A stretch of DNA of 64,000 nucleotides from Nocardia brasiliensis ATCC 700358 (GCF_000250675.2 NC_018681.1:2976001-3040000); one strand, 5' to 3'. Counted from the first letter of the stretch, positions 32,084-41,316 are shown. Numbers and translations: made by a program. The notes: generated by a model not told the origin, from the sequence alone.

Positions 32084-33250
32084 ATGAAAAAAGCACTCGA
32101 GGAGGCGGCTGGCATCCAAGGCACGGTCGCGCCGGGATTCGAGGCTGTGCGCGAGCAGTTCGCCGCACTGCTGGCCGCGGAGGGTAGCGAACTGGACGCC
32201 CAATTGGCCGCCTACCACCGCGGAGAGAAGGTGGTCGACCTATGGGCGGGGCCGGATACGAACGCCGAATCGATCATGGGGATCTACTCGGCGAGCAAGG
32301 GGGTCACCCACCTGGTGGTGGCGCTGCTGGTTCAGGACGGCGTGGTGGACCTGGATCAGAAGGTGAGCCACTATTGGCCGCAGTTCGCGGTCGAGGGCAA
32401 GCGGGACCTCCTGGTACGCGAACTGCTCGCCCACCAGGCCGGTCTGGTGGGTGCCGCGCACGGGTTCACGATGGAGGAACTCGCCGACGACCGACTCGTG
32501 GCCGAACGACTCGGCACGCAGCGCCCGTTCTGGCGACCGGGCCGGGCAACCGGGTACCACGCGCTGGTGATGGCCGCGCTGAGCGGAGAACTCGTGTGCC
32601 GCGCCACCGGCCGCACCGTCCAGGAACACTTCGCCGAACGACTCCAGGCTCCGCTGAAGCTCGACCTGCACCTGGGCCTGCCCGCGGATCAGGACGGCCG
32701 ATTCCTCAGTGCGCAACCGATGACGGCGACCCCGGAACGCCTGCGGGAGCTTGCCGCGACCGCGACCTCCCCGGACAGTCTCAGCGGCATCGCCTTCAAC
32801 CGTCACCATCCGCGCAACCGGGAGGTGTGGGAACTGCCCAATCTTGCGGTCGTCCGCTCCCGCGGGCCGGCCTCGTTCGGAGGCATCGGCACCGCCCGCA
32901 GCCTGGCCAAGCTGTATTCGGCGCTCGTGTCGCCGGTCGACGGCGTCGACCCGCTGCTCGAACCCGCCACCGCGTCGGCGTTCGGCCAGATCCAGGCCAA
33001 CGGCTTCGACTTGGTCCTGCGGCAGCCCAAGGCCTGGGCGGTCGGATTCCACGCGTCGTCGGAGATCTACCCGGTTCTCGGCGCCGGCGCGTTCGGCCAC
33101 AGCGGTGCCGGTGGACAACAGGCGTTGGTCGACCCACGCCACGAGCTGTCCTACGCCTTCCTGCGCCGCCGCTTCCTGGTGCCCAACCAGGCCGACGCCG
33201 ACCATCTGCGACTGCTGGGTGCGCTGGTCACTGCTGCGCGGCGGGCCTGA
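32084..33250 (+). CDS. beta-lactamase-like serine hydrolase/esterase
   Basis: 388-residue penicillin-binding-fold enzyme of the class C/esterase (EstB) group. SASK in YSASKGVTHL is the SxxK motif with the nucleophile; GYHALVMAAL holds the Tyr of the YxN-type motif; HSGAGG replaces KTG. No signal peptide, so it acts in the cytoplasm, more like an esterase than a beta-lactamase. GGGAGA precedes the ATG. Controlled by the divergent TetR. Confidence 0.8.
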   Translation: MKKALEEAAGIQGTVAPGFEAVREQFAALLAAEGSELDAQLAAYHRGEKVVDLWAGPDTNAESIMGIYSASKGVTHLVVALLVQDGVVDLDQKVSHYWPQFAVEGKRDLLVRELLAHQAGLVGAAHGFTMEELADDRLVAERLGTQRPFWRPGRATGYHALVMAALSGELVCRATGRTVQEHFAERLQAPLKLDLHLGLPADQDGRFLSAQPMTATPERLRELAATATSPDSLSGIAFNRHHPRNREVWELPNLAVVRSRGPASFGGIGTARSLAKLYSALVSPVDGVDPLLEPATASAFGQIQANGFDLVLRQPKAWAVGFHASSEIYPVLGAGAFGHSGAGGQQALVDPRHELSYAFLRRRFLVPNQADADHLRLLGALVTAARRA

Positions 33251-33444
33251 TCACCAGTGCGGACCGCCGCCATCTCCCGGCAGATCGACGAGCTGAGCAC
33301 GATCCCGCCGGGGCGAGCAAGTTCTGCTTGTCGGCTCGTCGGGATCTCGGCCGGGCGAGAAACGCGTGCACCGGGAGGTGCGAAACATGTTGTCGTGCAC
33401 TGGGAAAAGGGCATGTGGACAGCTCCAGGCTAAGCTCGGATCTC

Positions 33445-33903
33445 GTGGTCGAAAAACTGGAAATCTCTCGTGCCATCGCTGCTTCGCCCGACGCGGTTTA
33501 TGCGGCCGTCGCGGATGTGACCCGCATGGGTGAGTGGTCACAGGAGTGCTACGCCTGCGAGTGGCATGAGGGCTTCGACGGCCCGGTCGTCGGCGCAACT
33601 TTCGAAGGTCACAACCGCAACGGTGAGCGCGAGTGGACCACTCAGGGCAAAGTCGTCGAGGCCGACCCCGGCCGAGCGTTCACCTTTGAATGCTCGATGC
33701 GCGACTTCCACTACGCGACTTGGGGTTACCGCATCGAAGGCACGCCGACGGGTTGCCGGGTGACCGAGTGGACCGAGGACCTGCGGCCACCGGAGGGCTT
33801 GGAGTTCAGTAAGAAGATCTCCGGTGTGCAGGACCGGACAGCGCGTAACCGGGAGACCATCAGCGGCACCCTCGAGCGCCTCGCGGCCGCCCTGGAGAAC
33901 TGA
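33445..33903 (+). CDS. SRPBCC-family (polyketide cyclase-like) protein
   Basis: 152 residues from GTG 33445; GTG 33415 with a better AAGGG site would add ten residues. START/Bet v1 fold features: LEISRAIAASPDAVYAAVAD, MGEWSQECYACEWHEGF, VVGATFEGHNRNGEREW and RVTEWTEDL. Binds a hydrophobic ligand, function unspecified. Stands in the same direction as the serine-hydrolase gene 194 bp upstream. Confidence 0.78.
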   Translation: MVEKLEISRAIAASPDAVYAAVADVTRMGEWSQECYACEWHEGFDGPVVGATFEGHNRNGEREWTTQGKVVEADPGRAFTFECSMRDFHYATWGYRIEGTPTGCRVTEWTEDLRPPEGLEFSKKISGVQDRTARNRETISGTLERLAAALEN

Positions 33904-33975
33904 CTCGAATCCGGTTCTCGCTGTTCGGAGTCTGTTCCTGATGCCGGTCGGTTGGTCGACGTCACCATCCGCTCG

Positions 33976-34052
33976 TCGGCATGATCGGGCGTTGGGAAGT
34001 GCTGCCAGCCAATTGGTTTGGACGAAGGCCTAACGCGCGCCCAGCGGCAATA
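33976..34052 (+). repeat. dispersed repeat copy plus 61-bp repeat (copy B)
   Basis: CGGCATGATCGGGCGTTGGG (33977-33996) and the block 33989-34049, which differs from copy A (27741-27801) at 6 of 61 positions. The end GCGCGCCCAGCGGCAATA (34035-34052) recurs at 28979-28996. The gap 33904-34401 contains no other supported feature. Confidence 0.65.
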
Positions 34053-34401
34053 TTGTGCCTTCGGTCGACGCGAGAGGTCTGCGGCCATTGATCTTCCATA
34101 CCGGGCGCCAGCGAGTTCGAAGCGCGGGTCGCGGCAGAACAGCACGCTAAGCACAGGCACCCGCGCCCGATTTCGAGCCGCGGCGAGCAGCGGGACCGGG
34201 ACGACTGCGTCTTCGAGCCAGGATGCTTGTCGCATCGGACCTCGATCTGGCGGCACCACAACGTCGGTAAGGCTCAACCACGAAACGGCCGGCCGCCGAT
34301 GCCCGCACAATCCGGGCCGGACTCTCCCCGCGTCGCACACCAGTTCGCCTTGCTGAGAAGATGTCTGGTGTCGGGATCGCCTCGGGAGAAGGGACATACC
34401 A

Positions 34402-34788
34402 ATGCGACGAACAGCTTTTATCGCGTCGGCGCTGGTGCTCGTCACCTGCGGTCTGACCGCGGTTGCCGGTACTGCGGGAGCGGTAGACGACAAGGCGACC
34501 TGCGCCGCCTTCAACGAGGCCTGGACGGGTTTGAACAACCGGCTCGGAGCACTCGACGGTCCGGCCTCGTTCTCCGTACTGCGGCAGATCTACCTCGACA
34601 CCGCCAGCGACCTCCGCGTGGTGGCGGACGCCGCAGATCCGGGCGCGCTCAAAGACGCGCTCAATACTGCTGCGGCACAGCTGAGTCGGCTTGAGACCGC
34701 GACAAACCTCGACGACTTCGACAGGGTGATGGGCGATCCCGCTCTCACCGCTGCCTTGGACGAGGCCGGCACGCCCTGCGGTCTCTGA
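34402..34788 (+). CDS. small secreted helical protein
   Basis: 128 residues. The signal peptide (FIASALVLVTCGLTAVAGTAGA) is followed by a helical mature domain with two Cys (DKATCAAFNEAW and GTPCGL) that could join its ends. AAGGGA precedes the ATG. No family recognised. Confidence 0.65.
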   Translation: MRRTAFIASALVLVTCGLTAVAGTAGAVDDKATCAAFNEAWTGLNNRLGALDGPASFSVLRQIYLDTASDLRVVADAADPGALKDALNTAAAQLSRLETATNLDDFDRVMGDPALTAALDEAGTPCGL

Positions 34789-35134
34789 TCTCGCTCTGCG
34801 GCGCGACCGGCCCGCCGTCGCCGCCCGTCTCGTGAGTGCACGTCGCGTATCGAGTTTCATCGCCGATCGAGACGGCTCGGAGTCGACAGTCGAACAATAC
34901 CGAGTTGTCCGGTTCGGTCAGCGCGCCATGCGGCAATATAGGACGGTTGCGGAAGTCCCGCCGATTCTTCTCGCGCAGCGTCGTCGGCGAGGGCAGCTGC
35001 GATGTCTTCGACGGCTGCCGCCTACAACATTGCCGAATTATGTTGTATTCCAACACTTTTCGATTTCGAACTGCAGGCCGTGCCGTAGATCGATGCAAGG
35101 GGTCGGTCAGGAACAATGAAGGTGGTGCTCTCGT
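34789..35134. other. AT-richer gap with a strong palindrome
   Basis: 346 bp with no credible gene. TACAACAT-N9-ATGTTGTA (35023-35047) is perfect over 8-bp arms and stands alone, 88 bp downstream of the convergent TetR stop. Confidence 0.6.
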
Positions 35135-35773
35135 CTACACCCCGGGACGCCGCATCGCCGCGACATGCGGTGCACTCACTCGGTCGGCGTGCTCGCAGTG
35201 GCTGTCCGCGACCATGCCTATTCCGGACAGCGTGCTGCTCACGACGTCCCGGACGAACGCCTGCCCGGGTTCGCGATGGCCGAACAGTGCGCGGAAGACG
35301 ATGGGTGCGGCGAACAGGTCCAGGAGCAGATCGATGTCGAGTCCGGGGCGGATCTCACCGCGGGCCTCGGCCTTGCGTAGTGATACGACGCACGCTTCCC
35401 GGCGAGGTTCCCAGAAAACGGCGAGGAAGTCTTTGCGCAATTCCGGGTCGTCGGCGAGGTCGGCGATCAACGCCGGAAGCACGCGACCGAAGACCGGGTC
35501 GGCCATCCCGACGCGGAGCGCTTCGAGGTGGCCGACGAGATCGCAATAGGTGCACCCGGTGTCGATCTTCACGACTCCGGTGCGCTGTTCGGCCAGGGTC
35601 GCAACCACCAAGTGTTTCTGGCTTTTCCACCGTCGGCGGATGGCGGGTTTGGTGGTGCCCGCGCGCGCAGCGATGGCCTCCATGGTCAACGCCGAGTAGC
35701 CGACCTCCCGCAGGAGTGCGGCCACCGCAGCCAGCACTGCCCGGTCGATCCGCTCGTCGCGTTGGCGTGCCAT
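35135..35773 (-). CDS. TetR-family transcriptional regulator
   Basis: 212 residues. HTH: YSALTMEAIAARAGTTKPAI followed by RRRWKSQKHL; the TetR_C_16-like C-terminal region includes DLLLDLFAAPIVFRALF. It lies 37 bp downstream of the quinone-reductase gene on the same strand, so both may be read from the promoter at about 36780 and autoregulated there. Confidence 0.82.
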   Translation of the reverse strand: MARQRDERIDRAVLAAVAALLREVGYSALTMEAIAARAGTTKPAIRRRWKSQKHLVVATLAEQRTGVVKIDTGCTYCDLVGHLEALRVGMADPVFGRVLPALIADLADDPELRKDFLAVFWEPRREACVVSLRKAEARGEIRPGLDIDLLLDLFAAPIVFRALFGHREPGQAFVRDVVSSTLSGIGMVADSHCEHADRVSAPHVAAMRRPGV

Positions 35774-35810
35774 CGAATTCTCCTACCCGCAGCCTCGAAA
35801 GGGGCCGATT

Positions 35811-36752
35811 CTATCCCGGGAGCAGAACGACCTTGCCGAACGACTTTCCGTGCTCTACCCGCTGAAGTGCGGCGGCGGCGTCGCCGAGTGGGAAGCTCTG
35901 GTCCAGCACCGGGGACAGTCGACCATCGGCAACTAGCGCGACGACCCGATCCCAGGACTGCTTGCGATCTTCGGGTGCCACCGAGATCAGGCTGAACGCG
36001 TGCAGGGTCGGTGACTTATGGAAGTTACCGAGCAGCGGCGCGAACAGTTCGGGTCCCGGGACGCCACCGGCACCTCCGCACAGGACGTAGCGTCCGTTGG
36101 GACGCAGCAGTTCCAGGTATTCGCCCACCTGCGGGCCGGCCACTGTGTCCACGACGACGTCGTAGGTGTCCTCGGGCGGGCCGGATCGGGTGCGGTCGAC
36201 GATCTTCGTGGCTCCGAGCGTTCGCAAGCGTTCTCCCCACTCCGCGGCGGAAGTCACCGCGGTGACCTCAGCGCCGCGGGCGTGGGCGATCTGGGTGGCG
36301 AGCACACCGATCCCGCCGCTCGCACCACGGACGAGCACCCGTTCACCGGCGGCTACCTCGGCTCGGTGCAGTGCGCCCTCGGCGACCAGTGCGTTCAGGC
36401 CCAACGCGACCATCTCGACCGGATCGGCATCGTCCGGCGCGGGCAGCAGGCGGTCGGCGTCGACAGCAAGCTGCTCGGCATAACCGCCGAAGTCCGGTTG
36501 CGCCAGCACTCGCTTCCCGACGAGCCCTTCCGGCACGGCCGAACCTGTTGTCCGCACACGCCCGACAACCTCGAGACCGAGCACCGAACCGGCACCGAGG
36601 AAGTGCTCGTTGTCGTCGCGCAGCGTCAGGACGTCCACGTAACCCACGCCCATCGCTTCGGCATCGACCAAGACCTGCCCCGGACCAGGAGTCGGTTCCG
36701 GCACGTCGGTCACGGTGAGTTCCTGCGATGCCTCGACGATCACCGCTCTCAT
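35811..36752 (-). CDS. NADPH-dependent quinone oxidoreductase (MDR family)
   Basis: 313 residues. GroES domain: MRAVIVEASQELTVTDVPEP, GLEVVGRVRTTGSAVPEG. Nucleotide motif RGASGGIGVLATQIAHARGA near residue 140. No catalytic zinc ligands. GKSFGKVVL closes the protein as in the family. Upstream palindrome and the downstream TetR gene suggest an inducible detoxification unit. Confidence 0.83.
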   Translation of the reverse strand: MRAVIVEASQELTVTDVPEPTPGPGQVLVDAEAMGVGYVDVLTLRDDNEHFLGAGSVLGLEVVGRVRTTGSAVPEGLVGKRVLAQPDFGGYAEQLAVDADRLLPAPDDADPVEMVALGLNALVAEGALHRAEVAAGERVLVRGASGGIGVLATQIAHARGAEVTAVTSAAEWGERLRTLGATKIVDRTRSGPPEDTYDVVVDTVAGPQVGEYLELLRPNGRYVLCGGAGGVPGPELFAPLLGNFHKSPTLHAFSLISVAPEDRKQSWDRVVALVADGRLSPVLDQSFPLGDAAAALQRVEHGKSFGKVVLLPG

Positions 36753-36772
36753 GCTGAGCCCCTTTCATTATT

Positions 36773-36796
36773 ACGTTCCAATACGGATCGGAACGT
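36773..36796. promoter_or_regulatory. palindromic operator upstream of the quinone reductase
   Basis: ACGTTCC-N10-GGAACGT, 21 bp upstream of the ATG at 36752. A TetR-type site for the regulator encoded downstream. Confidence 0.65.
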
Positions 36797-37023
36797 TATC
36801 GTCAGGGAAGTTCATCCGTCAACGGCAGTGGTCCGCCGGTGGTGATCGCCGGATGGGGAAACCAGTTGCTGCACATGACCCGCTCAGCACGCAGGTGTGG
36901 TCTGCTGCTGCCAGCGGCCGTTGCCGGCTTCCTCTTGAGATCGGGTGTGGCCTTGATCCAGTTGCGGGACCATGAAGGGCTCAGCCGCCGAGCGGGCCTG
37001 TCCGTTCGCCGTGCTCGGTTTCG

Positions 37024-38385
37024 TTATCGCCGGGTGAGCTGGTCTCGGTGTGCGAGGGAATCGAGGACCTCGTGGGCTACCCGGTGGCCGGATTCGAGGG
37101 CACCGTCGAGGTAGCCCGGGTGGTCGGCCGCGGTTTCGGTACCGCCCCAATGGATGTCGCCGACCGGTGTGCACGGCATTGTCGAGTCGGTGCTGCCCAG
37201 TTCGGGAAGCGCGGTGTAGCCACCGCCGACGTTGTCGTCGAGATGCCAGGCTTTCTCGTGCCAGCTCACCGGTTGGAGTATCTCGGTGCCCAGCAAGGAG
37301 ACCAGGGGGCCGAGGACGGTTTCGCGCCGGGAGGCGGCGTCGAGATGGTCGAGTGTGCGGGCGTGCGGACCGCCCACCAGCATGCACAGGTGGCCGGGGC
37401 CAGCGGGCGGACTGGTGTCGAACACGGCGATTCCGGGCGCGTCCAGGACGATGATCTCGGTGTTCTTGCTCCGGTCGCGCCAGAACGGCGTCGGGAACAC
37501 GGCGATCGCTTTGTAGACCGACCCCATGTAGGTGCGAGCGGCGATCGCGCTCCGCTCGGGCGGCAGAGGCGGTTGGAAGTCGATGCGGTTCAGCAACGGT
37601 GGCGGCACTGTCACAACGACTTTGGTGGTGTTGATCGATCCGGCGGTCGTAGTGAGGGTGACGCCGTCGGCGCCTTCGATGATCGAGGTGACCCGGTGCC
37701 CGTGCCGGACACGGTCACCGAGTTCGCCGGCCAGGCCGTCGACCAGGGTGCCGACGCCTTCGACCAGCAGGCTCTCCTGCGCACCGCCGATGGTCGAGAG
37801 CATGTTCCGTAGTCCACCCTGCAGGCGGATCATCCTCATCATCGCCCGCACCGACAAGCGGTCCAGGTCGGCGCACCACGACGTCATGGCGGCCACTTCC
37901 AGCAGTCGCCGTGGTGTGCGCCCGGGCGCCTTGGCCAACCAGTCCGCGACGGTCGTGGAGTCCCACCGCCGGGGTGGATGGATGTGCGACAACGCTGCCA
38001 AACCGAGCAGCAGAACTGCGGCCGCGAGCATGGACGGCGCGGCCAACGGCACCCGGCGGGCACCGTCGAGGATGGTCGGCCGCTGGGTGGTGTGCATGCG
38101 GAACTGGGTGGCACCCAGTTCCGCGGCCAACGCGGCAATGCGGGGATGGTCGTGGCCGATCCATTGCCCGCCCAGGTCCACGCGTGATCCCAGCGTGGTG
38201 GTTTCACTCATCGCGCGGCCGCCGCAACGGTCGGCGGCCTCGAGCACGAGCACGTCGACACCCGCCCGGTGCAGAGTGCGGGCCGCTGTCAGTCCCGACA
38301 GCCCGGCACCGACCACAGCCACGGTCGCGGTGGCCGCCTTCGAGCCCGAGGTAGGCCCGGTCTGCGTAGCGTCATTGCTGCTCAT
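37024..38385 (-). CDS. flavin-containing amine oxidase
   Basis: 453 residues from ATG 38385 (GGAAAGG upstream). FAD motif VAVVGAGLSGLTAARTLHRAG, then EAADRCGGRAM and LGGQWIGHDHPRI; the C-terminal FAD contact is IHWGGTETAADHPGYLDGAL. MAO-type family, oxidising amines to aldehydes with H2O2. An in-frame open stretch runs upstream without a stop to 39459, but it overlaps the next oxidase in another frame and is not coding. Paralogue of the next gene. Confidence 0.83.
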   Translation of the reverse strand: MSSNDATQTGPTSGSKAATATVAVVGAGLSGLTAARTLHRAGVDVLVLEAADRCGGRAMSETTTLGSRVDLGGQWIGHDHPRIAALAAELGATQFRMHTTQRPTILDGARRVPLAAPSMLAAAVLLLGLAALSHIHPPRRWDSTTVADWLAKAPGRTPRRLLEVAAMTSWCADLDRLSVRAMMRMIRLQGGLRNMLSTIGGAQESLLVEGVGTLVDGLAGELGDRVRHGHRVTSIIEGADGVTLTTTAGSINTTKVVVTVPPPLLNRIDFQPPLPPERSAIAARTYMGSVYKAIAVFPTPFWRDRSKNTEIIVLDAPGIAVFDTSPPAGPGHLCMLVGGPHARTLDHLDAASRRETVLGPLVSLLGTEILQPVSWHEKAWHLDDNVGGGYTALPELGSTDSTMPCTPVGDIHWGGTETAADHPGYLDGALESGHRVAHEVLDSLAHRDQLTRR

Positions 38386-38486
38386 ATTTGCCTTTCCGGG
38401 CGAAACCCGCCCTGTCCGAAGCTGATTCGGTTGTGGTGTCGCTGCGCCGTGCGGACTGTCGGTGCGGGCGATGGAATCCGTGATGG

Positions 38487-39857
38487 CTATCGGTCCGCCG
38501 CAGCGGTCGTTCGGGCGCGGTCGATCTCTTCGGCGGCGCGGTGGCCGGACTCGGCGGCGCCGTCGATGTAGCCGGGCCAAACGGTGGCGGTTTCGGTGCC
38601 GGCCCAGTGCAGCGGGCCGATCGGCCGGCGCAGCGCGGGCCCGAACCGGGTCAGGGTGCCGGGGGTGGTGAACGCGCCATAACAGCCACGGCTGTATTCC
38701 TCTTCGGCCCAGTCCTTTTCGATGTAGTCGAGGGGTTTGCGGGCGCGCGGGCCGAAGTATCCGGCCAGGTCCTCGAGCACCACCATGCGCCGCTGGGCCG
38801 GACTCAGTCGGGCGCCGGCGTCGGCGTGGCGGCCCTCGAGAAAACCGACGAGCACGCCAGGACCACCGGCGAACGGGGTGTTGTCGAAGACGGTGCCCAG
38901 GGCTCGCCGATCGCTGTTGGCCTGTCCGGACCAGCCTTCGGCCCGCCAGAACGGTTCGTCGTAGACGACGTTGACCTTGATCACCCGGCCCATCGGCATG
39001 CGCTGTACGAGTTGGTCGCGGTCCCCGGGCAGGCCCGGCGTGAACCGGATCCGGGCGGCCAGTGGCGGCGGTACCGCGATCACGGCGCGGCGCGCACGCA
39101 CCGTCCCGCCGTCGGTACGGACTCGCACTCCGATTCCGTCCCAATCGATTTCGGTGACCGGACGGTTGCGGACGATCCGTTCCCCGAGCTCGCGAGCAAT
39201 GGCCAGCGCAATGGTTTGGGTGCCGCCCACGACCCGGTCCTGCTGGGCGCCGCCGACGACGTTGATCAGCGCGTCGAGCCCGCCGGCGGCGCCGATGTAG
39301 AAGTTCGCCCACAGCGCCGACATGTCTTCCGGCCCAGCGGAGAACACGGCTTCGGTGATCAATCGGAAGAAGGCTCGCCCGTCGGTGGTGCGGGCGTGGT
39401 CGCGCAGCCACGTGTCGAAGGTCTGCGCGTCCAGGGACTCCGCCCGCTCGTACTCCCACGGCTCGGTCCGGGCGACTTTGCGCGCCAACCGGTCCAGGCG
39501 AAACTGCGTCTGGGCGATATCGAGCAACGTCAGCGGATTGACCCGCGGAATGCGACCGGTGTATTCCGAGCGAGAGCTGCCCAGCTCGGCGATGTGACGC
39601 CCAGCGGTGTGCGTGGGATAGGTCCGCAGACCCAACTCACCGATCAACGCCATTACCTGATGCTGCGTCGGGCCGACCCACTGGCCACCGACCTCGATCG
39701 GCGAGCCACCGGGCAGTTCTGCGTTGAGCACGCGGCCGCCCACCCGCTCGCGCGCCTCGAGGACCAGCACCTCGTGTCCGCCGCGCATCAGGTCCCGGGC
39801 AGCGACGAGGCCCGCGATACCGGCACCGACGATCACCACATCCACCGATTTGTCCAT
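38487..39857 (-). CDS. flavin-containing amine oxidase (monoamine/putrescine oxidase type)
   Basis: 456 residues. VVIVGAGIAGLVAARDLMRG, LEARERVGGRV, EVGGQWVGPTQ and the C-terminal LHWAGTETATVWPGYIDGA are textbook MAO-fold motifs; DWAEEEYSRGCYGAFTTPG holds the cysteine position that bears covalent FAD in MAO-type enzymes. It precedes the second oxidase by 101 bp and is divergent from a TetR gene, which probably represses both. Confidence 0.85.
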   Translation of the reverse strand: MDKSVDVVIVGAGIAGLVAARDLMRGGHEVLVLEARERVGGRVLNAELPGGSPIEVGGQWVGPTQHQVMALIGELGLRTYPTHTAGRHIAELGSSRSEYTGRIPRVNPLTLLDIAQTQFRLDRLARKVARTEPWEYERAESLDAQTFDTWLRDHARTTDGRAFFRLITEAVFSAGPEDMSALWANFYIGAAGGLDALINVVGGAQQDRVVGGTQTIALAIARELGERIVRNRPVTEIDWDGIGVRVRTDGGTVRARRAVIAVPPPLAARIRFTPGLPGDRDQLVQRMPMGRVIKVNVVYDEPFWRAEGWSGQANSDRRALGTVFDNTPFAGGPGVLVGFLEGRHADAGARLSPAQRRMVVLEDLAGYFGPRARKPLDYIEKDWAEEEYSRGCYGAFTTPGTLTRFGPALRRPIGPLHWAGTETATVWPGYIDGAAESGHRAAEEIDRARTTAAADR

Positions 39858-39891
39858 CCGGACAGCTCCGATCCATGCATCGCGTATCTGT

Positions 39892-39924
39892 CATACACGC
39901 TGTATGTGCTAAACATAGCGTATG
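39892..39924. promoter_or_regulatory. double palindrome between amine oxidase and TetR genes
   Basis: CATACA-CGC-TGTATG (39892-39906) and CATA-GCG-TATG (39914-39924), centres 20 bp apart. The second covers the TetR start codon at 39922. Confidence 0.7.
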
Positions 39925-40524
39925 GAGTCGTTGCGGGACAAGCATGTCGAGAACACCCGGCAAACGCTGCTCGAGACCGGGGCTCGCCTGTTCGCCGAAC
40001 GGGAGTACGCCGATCTGTCGGCAGAGGAGCTGGTGCGTGCCGCCGGCCTGACCCGCGGCGCGCTCTATCACCACTTCGACGGCAAGAAGGGGCTGTTCGA
40101 GGCGGTCCTCGACGAACTCGAACAGCAAGCGGCACAACGAATCCGAGCCGCGATCGACTCGTCGGCCGATCCCTCGGAAGGCGTCGACCGTGCGATGGAA
40201 GCCTTTCTCGACATCTGCACCGAACCCGCGTATCGCCACATCGTGCTGCTGCAGGGCCCTATCGCGCTGGGCTGGCGACGCTGGCGCGAAATCGACCAGC
40301 ACCACCTCAACGGACTCGTCGTGACCGCCGCCCAAAACCTGCTTGCTGCCGGGCGGATACAGCCACACCCGCCCGAACTACTGGCCCGCGCTTTCTACGG
40401 CGCCCTCACTGAAATGTCGCTCGCCATTGCCGAATCCGACGATTCAGCCCTGAGCCGTACTCGAGCGGTAGAGCTGGCCCGGGCCATGCTCGGCGGGCTG
40501 ATCACCGGCACCACCCCGCACTGA
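39922..40524 (+). CDS. TetR-family transcriptional regulator
   Basis: 200 residues. HTH: YADLSAEELVRAAGLTRGALYHHFDGKKGLF is the standard recognition unit. C-terminal TetR_C region with Trp-rich LGWRRWREIDQHH. Divergent from the amine-oxidase pair with two in-phase dyads in between, so it is the likely local repressor responding to an amine or related compound. Confidence 0.83.
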   Translation: MESLRDKHVENTRQTLLETGARLFAEREYADLSAEELVRAAGLTRGALYHHFDGKKGLFEAVLDELEQQAAQRIRAAIDSSADPSEGVDRAMEAFLDICTEPAYRHIVLLQGPIALGWRRWREIDQHHLNGLVVTAAQNLLAAGRIQPHPPELLARAFYGALTEMSLAIAESDDSALSRTRAVELARAMLGGLITGTTPH

Positions 40525-40610
40525 AACCTGCACGAAAACGAGACCATGGCTCTCGAGCAGGGTGATCTGTGCGGCCGACGTCGAGCGGTGCCGTCACCTC
40601 GACCGTCCGG

Positions 40611-41183
40611 CTATTCAGGTCTTCCTGGCCAGCTGTAGTCGTATGTCAGGGAGAACGTGCGGGTGATCCAGTCGCCGGTCGATTCGCCCGGCGCGGGGTT
40701 GGTGGCCGTGGTGATGATCTCTGCCCTGGTCGCGGCCACCGCCGCCGAGCAGTCCTGTGCGGTCAGCAGTTCCCCGTCGCGCAGGGTCAGGTCGTAGACC
40801 TGCTCGTATATCCAGGCCGGTGAAAATCCCATGTTCAGATATGGGCGGTTCGGGATGACGTCGGTCCCGATGAGCAGGCGCCCGGTGAAGGTCACTGGAA
40901 TATCCAGCCCTCGGTAGTGGCAACTCGAGCCGTTGCCGTCCTGCTCTGGTGGTACGCCATGCAGGCGAGTCGGTTCATCCTCGGTTCTGATGTGAAGGTC
41001 CCGCAAGACCAACCGCTGCTCGACGATGGCGTAGGAGCAGATATATCCGCGGTAGCAGCCGGTATGGAGCCACTTCGGTTCGAGACCGTGCGCGCCCGGG
41101 TCGAACAATCCCGTACCGTCGATCGCGGTCACCGAGAACGAATCCCCTTGGAACAGAACCGAATCGGGGAACTGCGCTGTCAT
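40611..41183 (-). CDS. hypothetical beta-rich protein
   Basis: 190 residues, no signal peptide or membrane helix. Readable segments: DSVLFQGDSFSVTAIDGTGL, YRGYICSYAIVEQRLVLRDL, DIPVTFTGRLLIGTDVIPN and a C-terminal DWITRTFSLTYDYSW. The pattern of short beta strands suggests a folded cytosolic domain found in several bacteria as an uncharacterised protein. No partner gene suggests its role. Confidence 0.65.
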   Translation of the reverse strand: MTAQFPDSVLFQGDSFSVTAIDGTGLFDPGAHGLEPKWLHTGCYRGYICSYAIVEQRLVLRDLHIRTEDEPTRLHGVPPEQDGNGSSCHYRGLDIPVTFTGRLLIGTDVIPNRPYLNMGFSPAWIYEQVYDLTLRDGELLTAQDCSAAVAATRAEIITTATNPAPGESTGDWITRTFSLTYDYSWPGRPE

Positions 41184-41316
41184 AGTGAAACTCTAGATAA
41201 GATTTCCGGTGTGCGCCATAAAACCTGAGCCCGAGGCTGAGTCCGTTATCGCGACTGGGTGTCGAACCGGCGCTCCCGGCGGCGAGCTATCGGACCGACC
41301 TGCAGCCGACCCGACA

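Noticed and set aside
33726..34538. Long minus-strand open frame across the SRPBCC tail and the gap
   Set aside because: Composition is Ser/Arg-rich without family match; it is a shadow frame of the SRPBCC and secreted-protein genes.
37024..39459. A single 811-codon open frame on the minus strand
   Set aside because: Only the part from ATG 38385 resembles a flavin amine oxidase. The upstream half is Arg/Pro-rich, overlaps the second oxidase in another frame, and is open only because of high GC.
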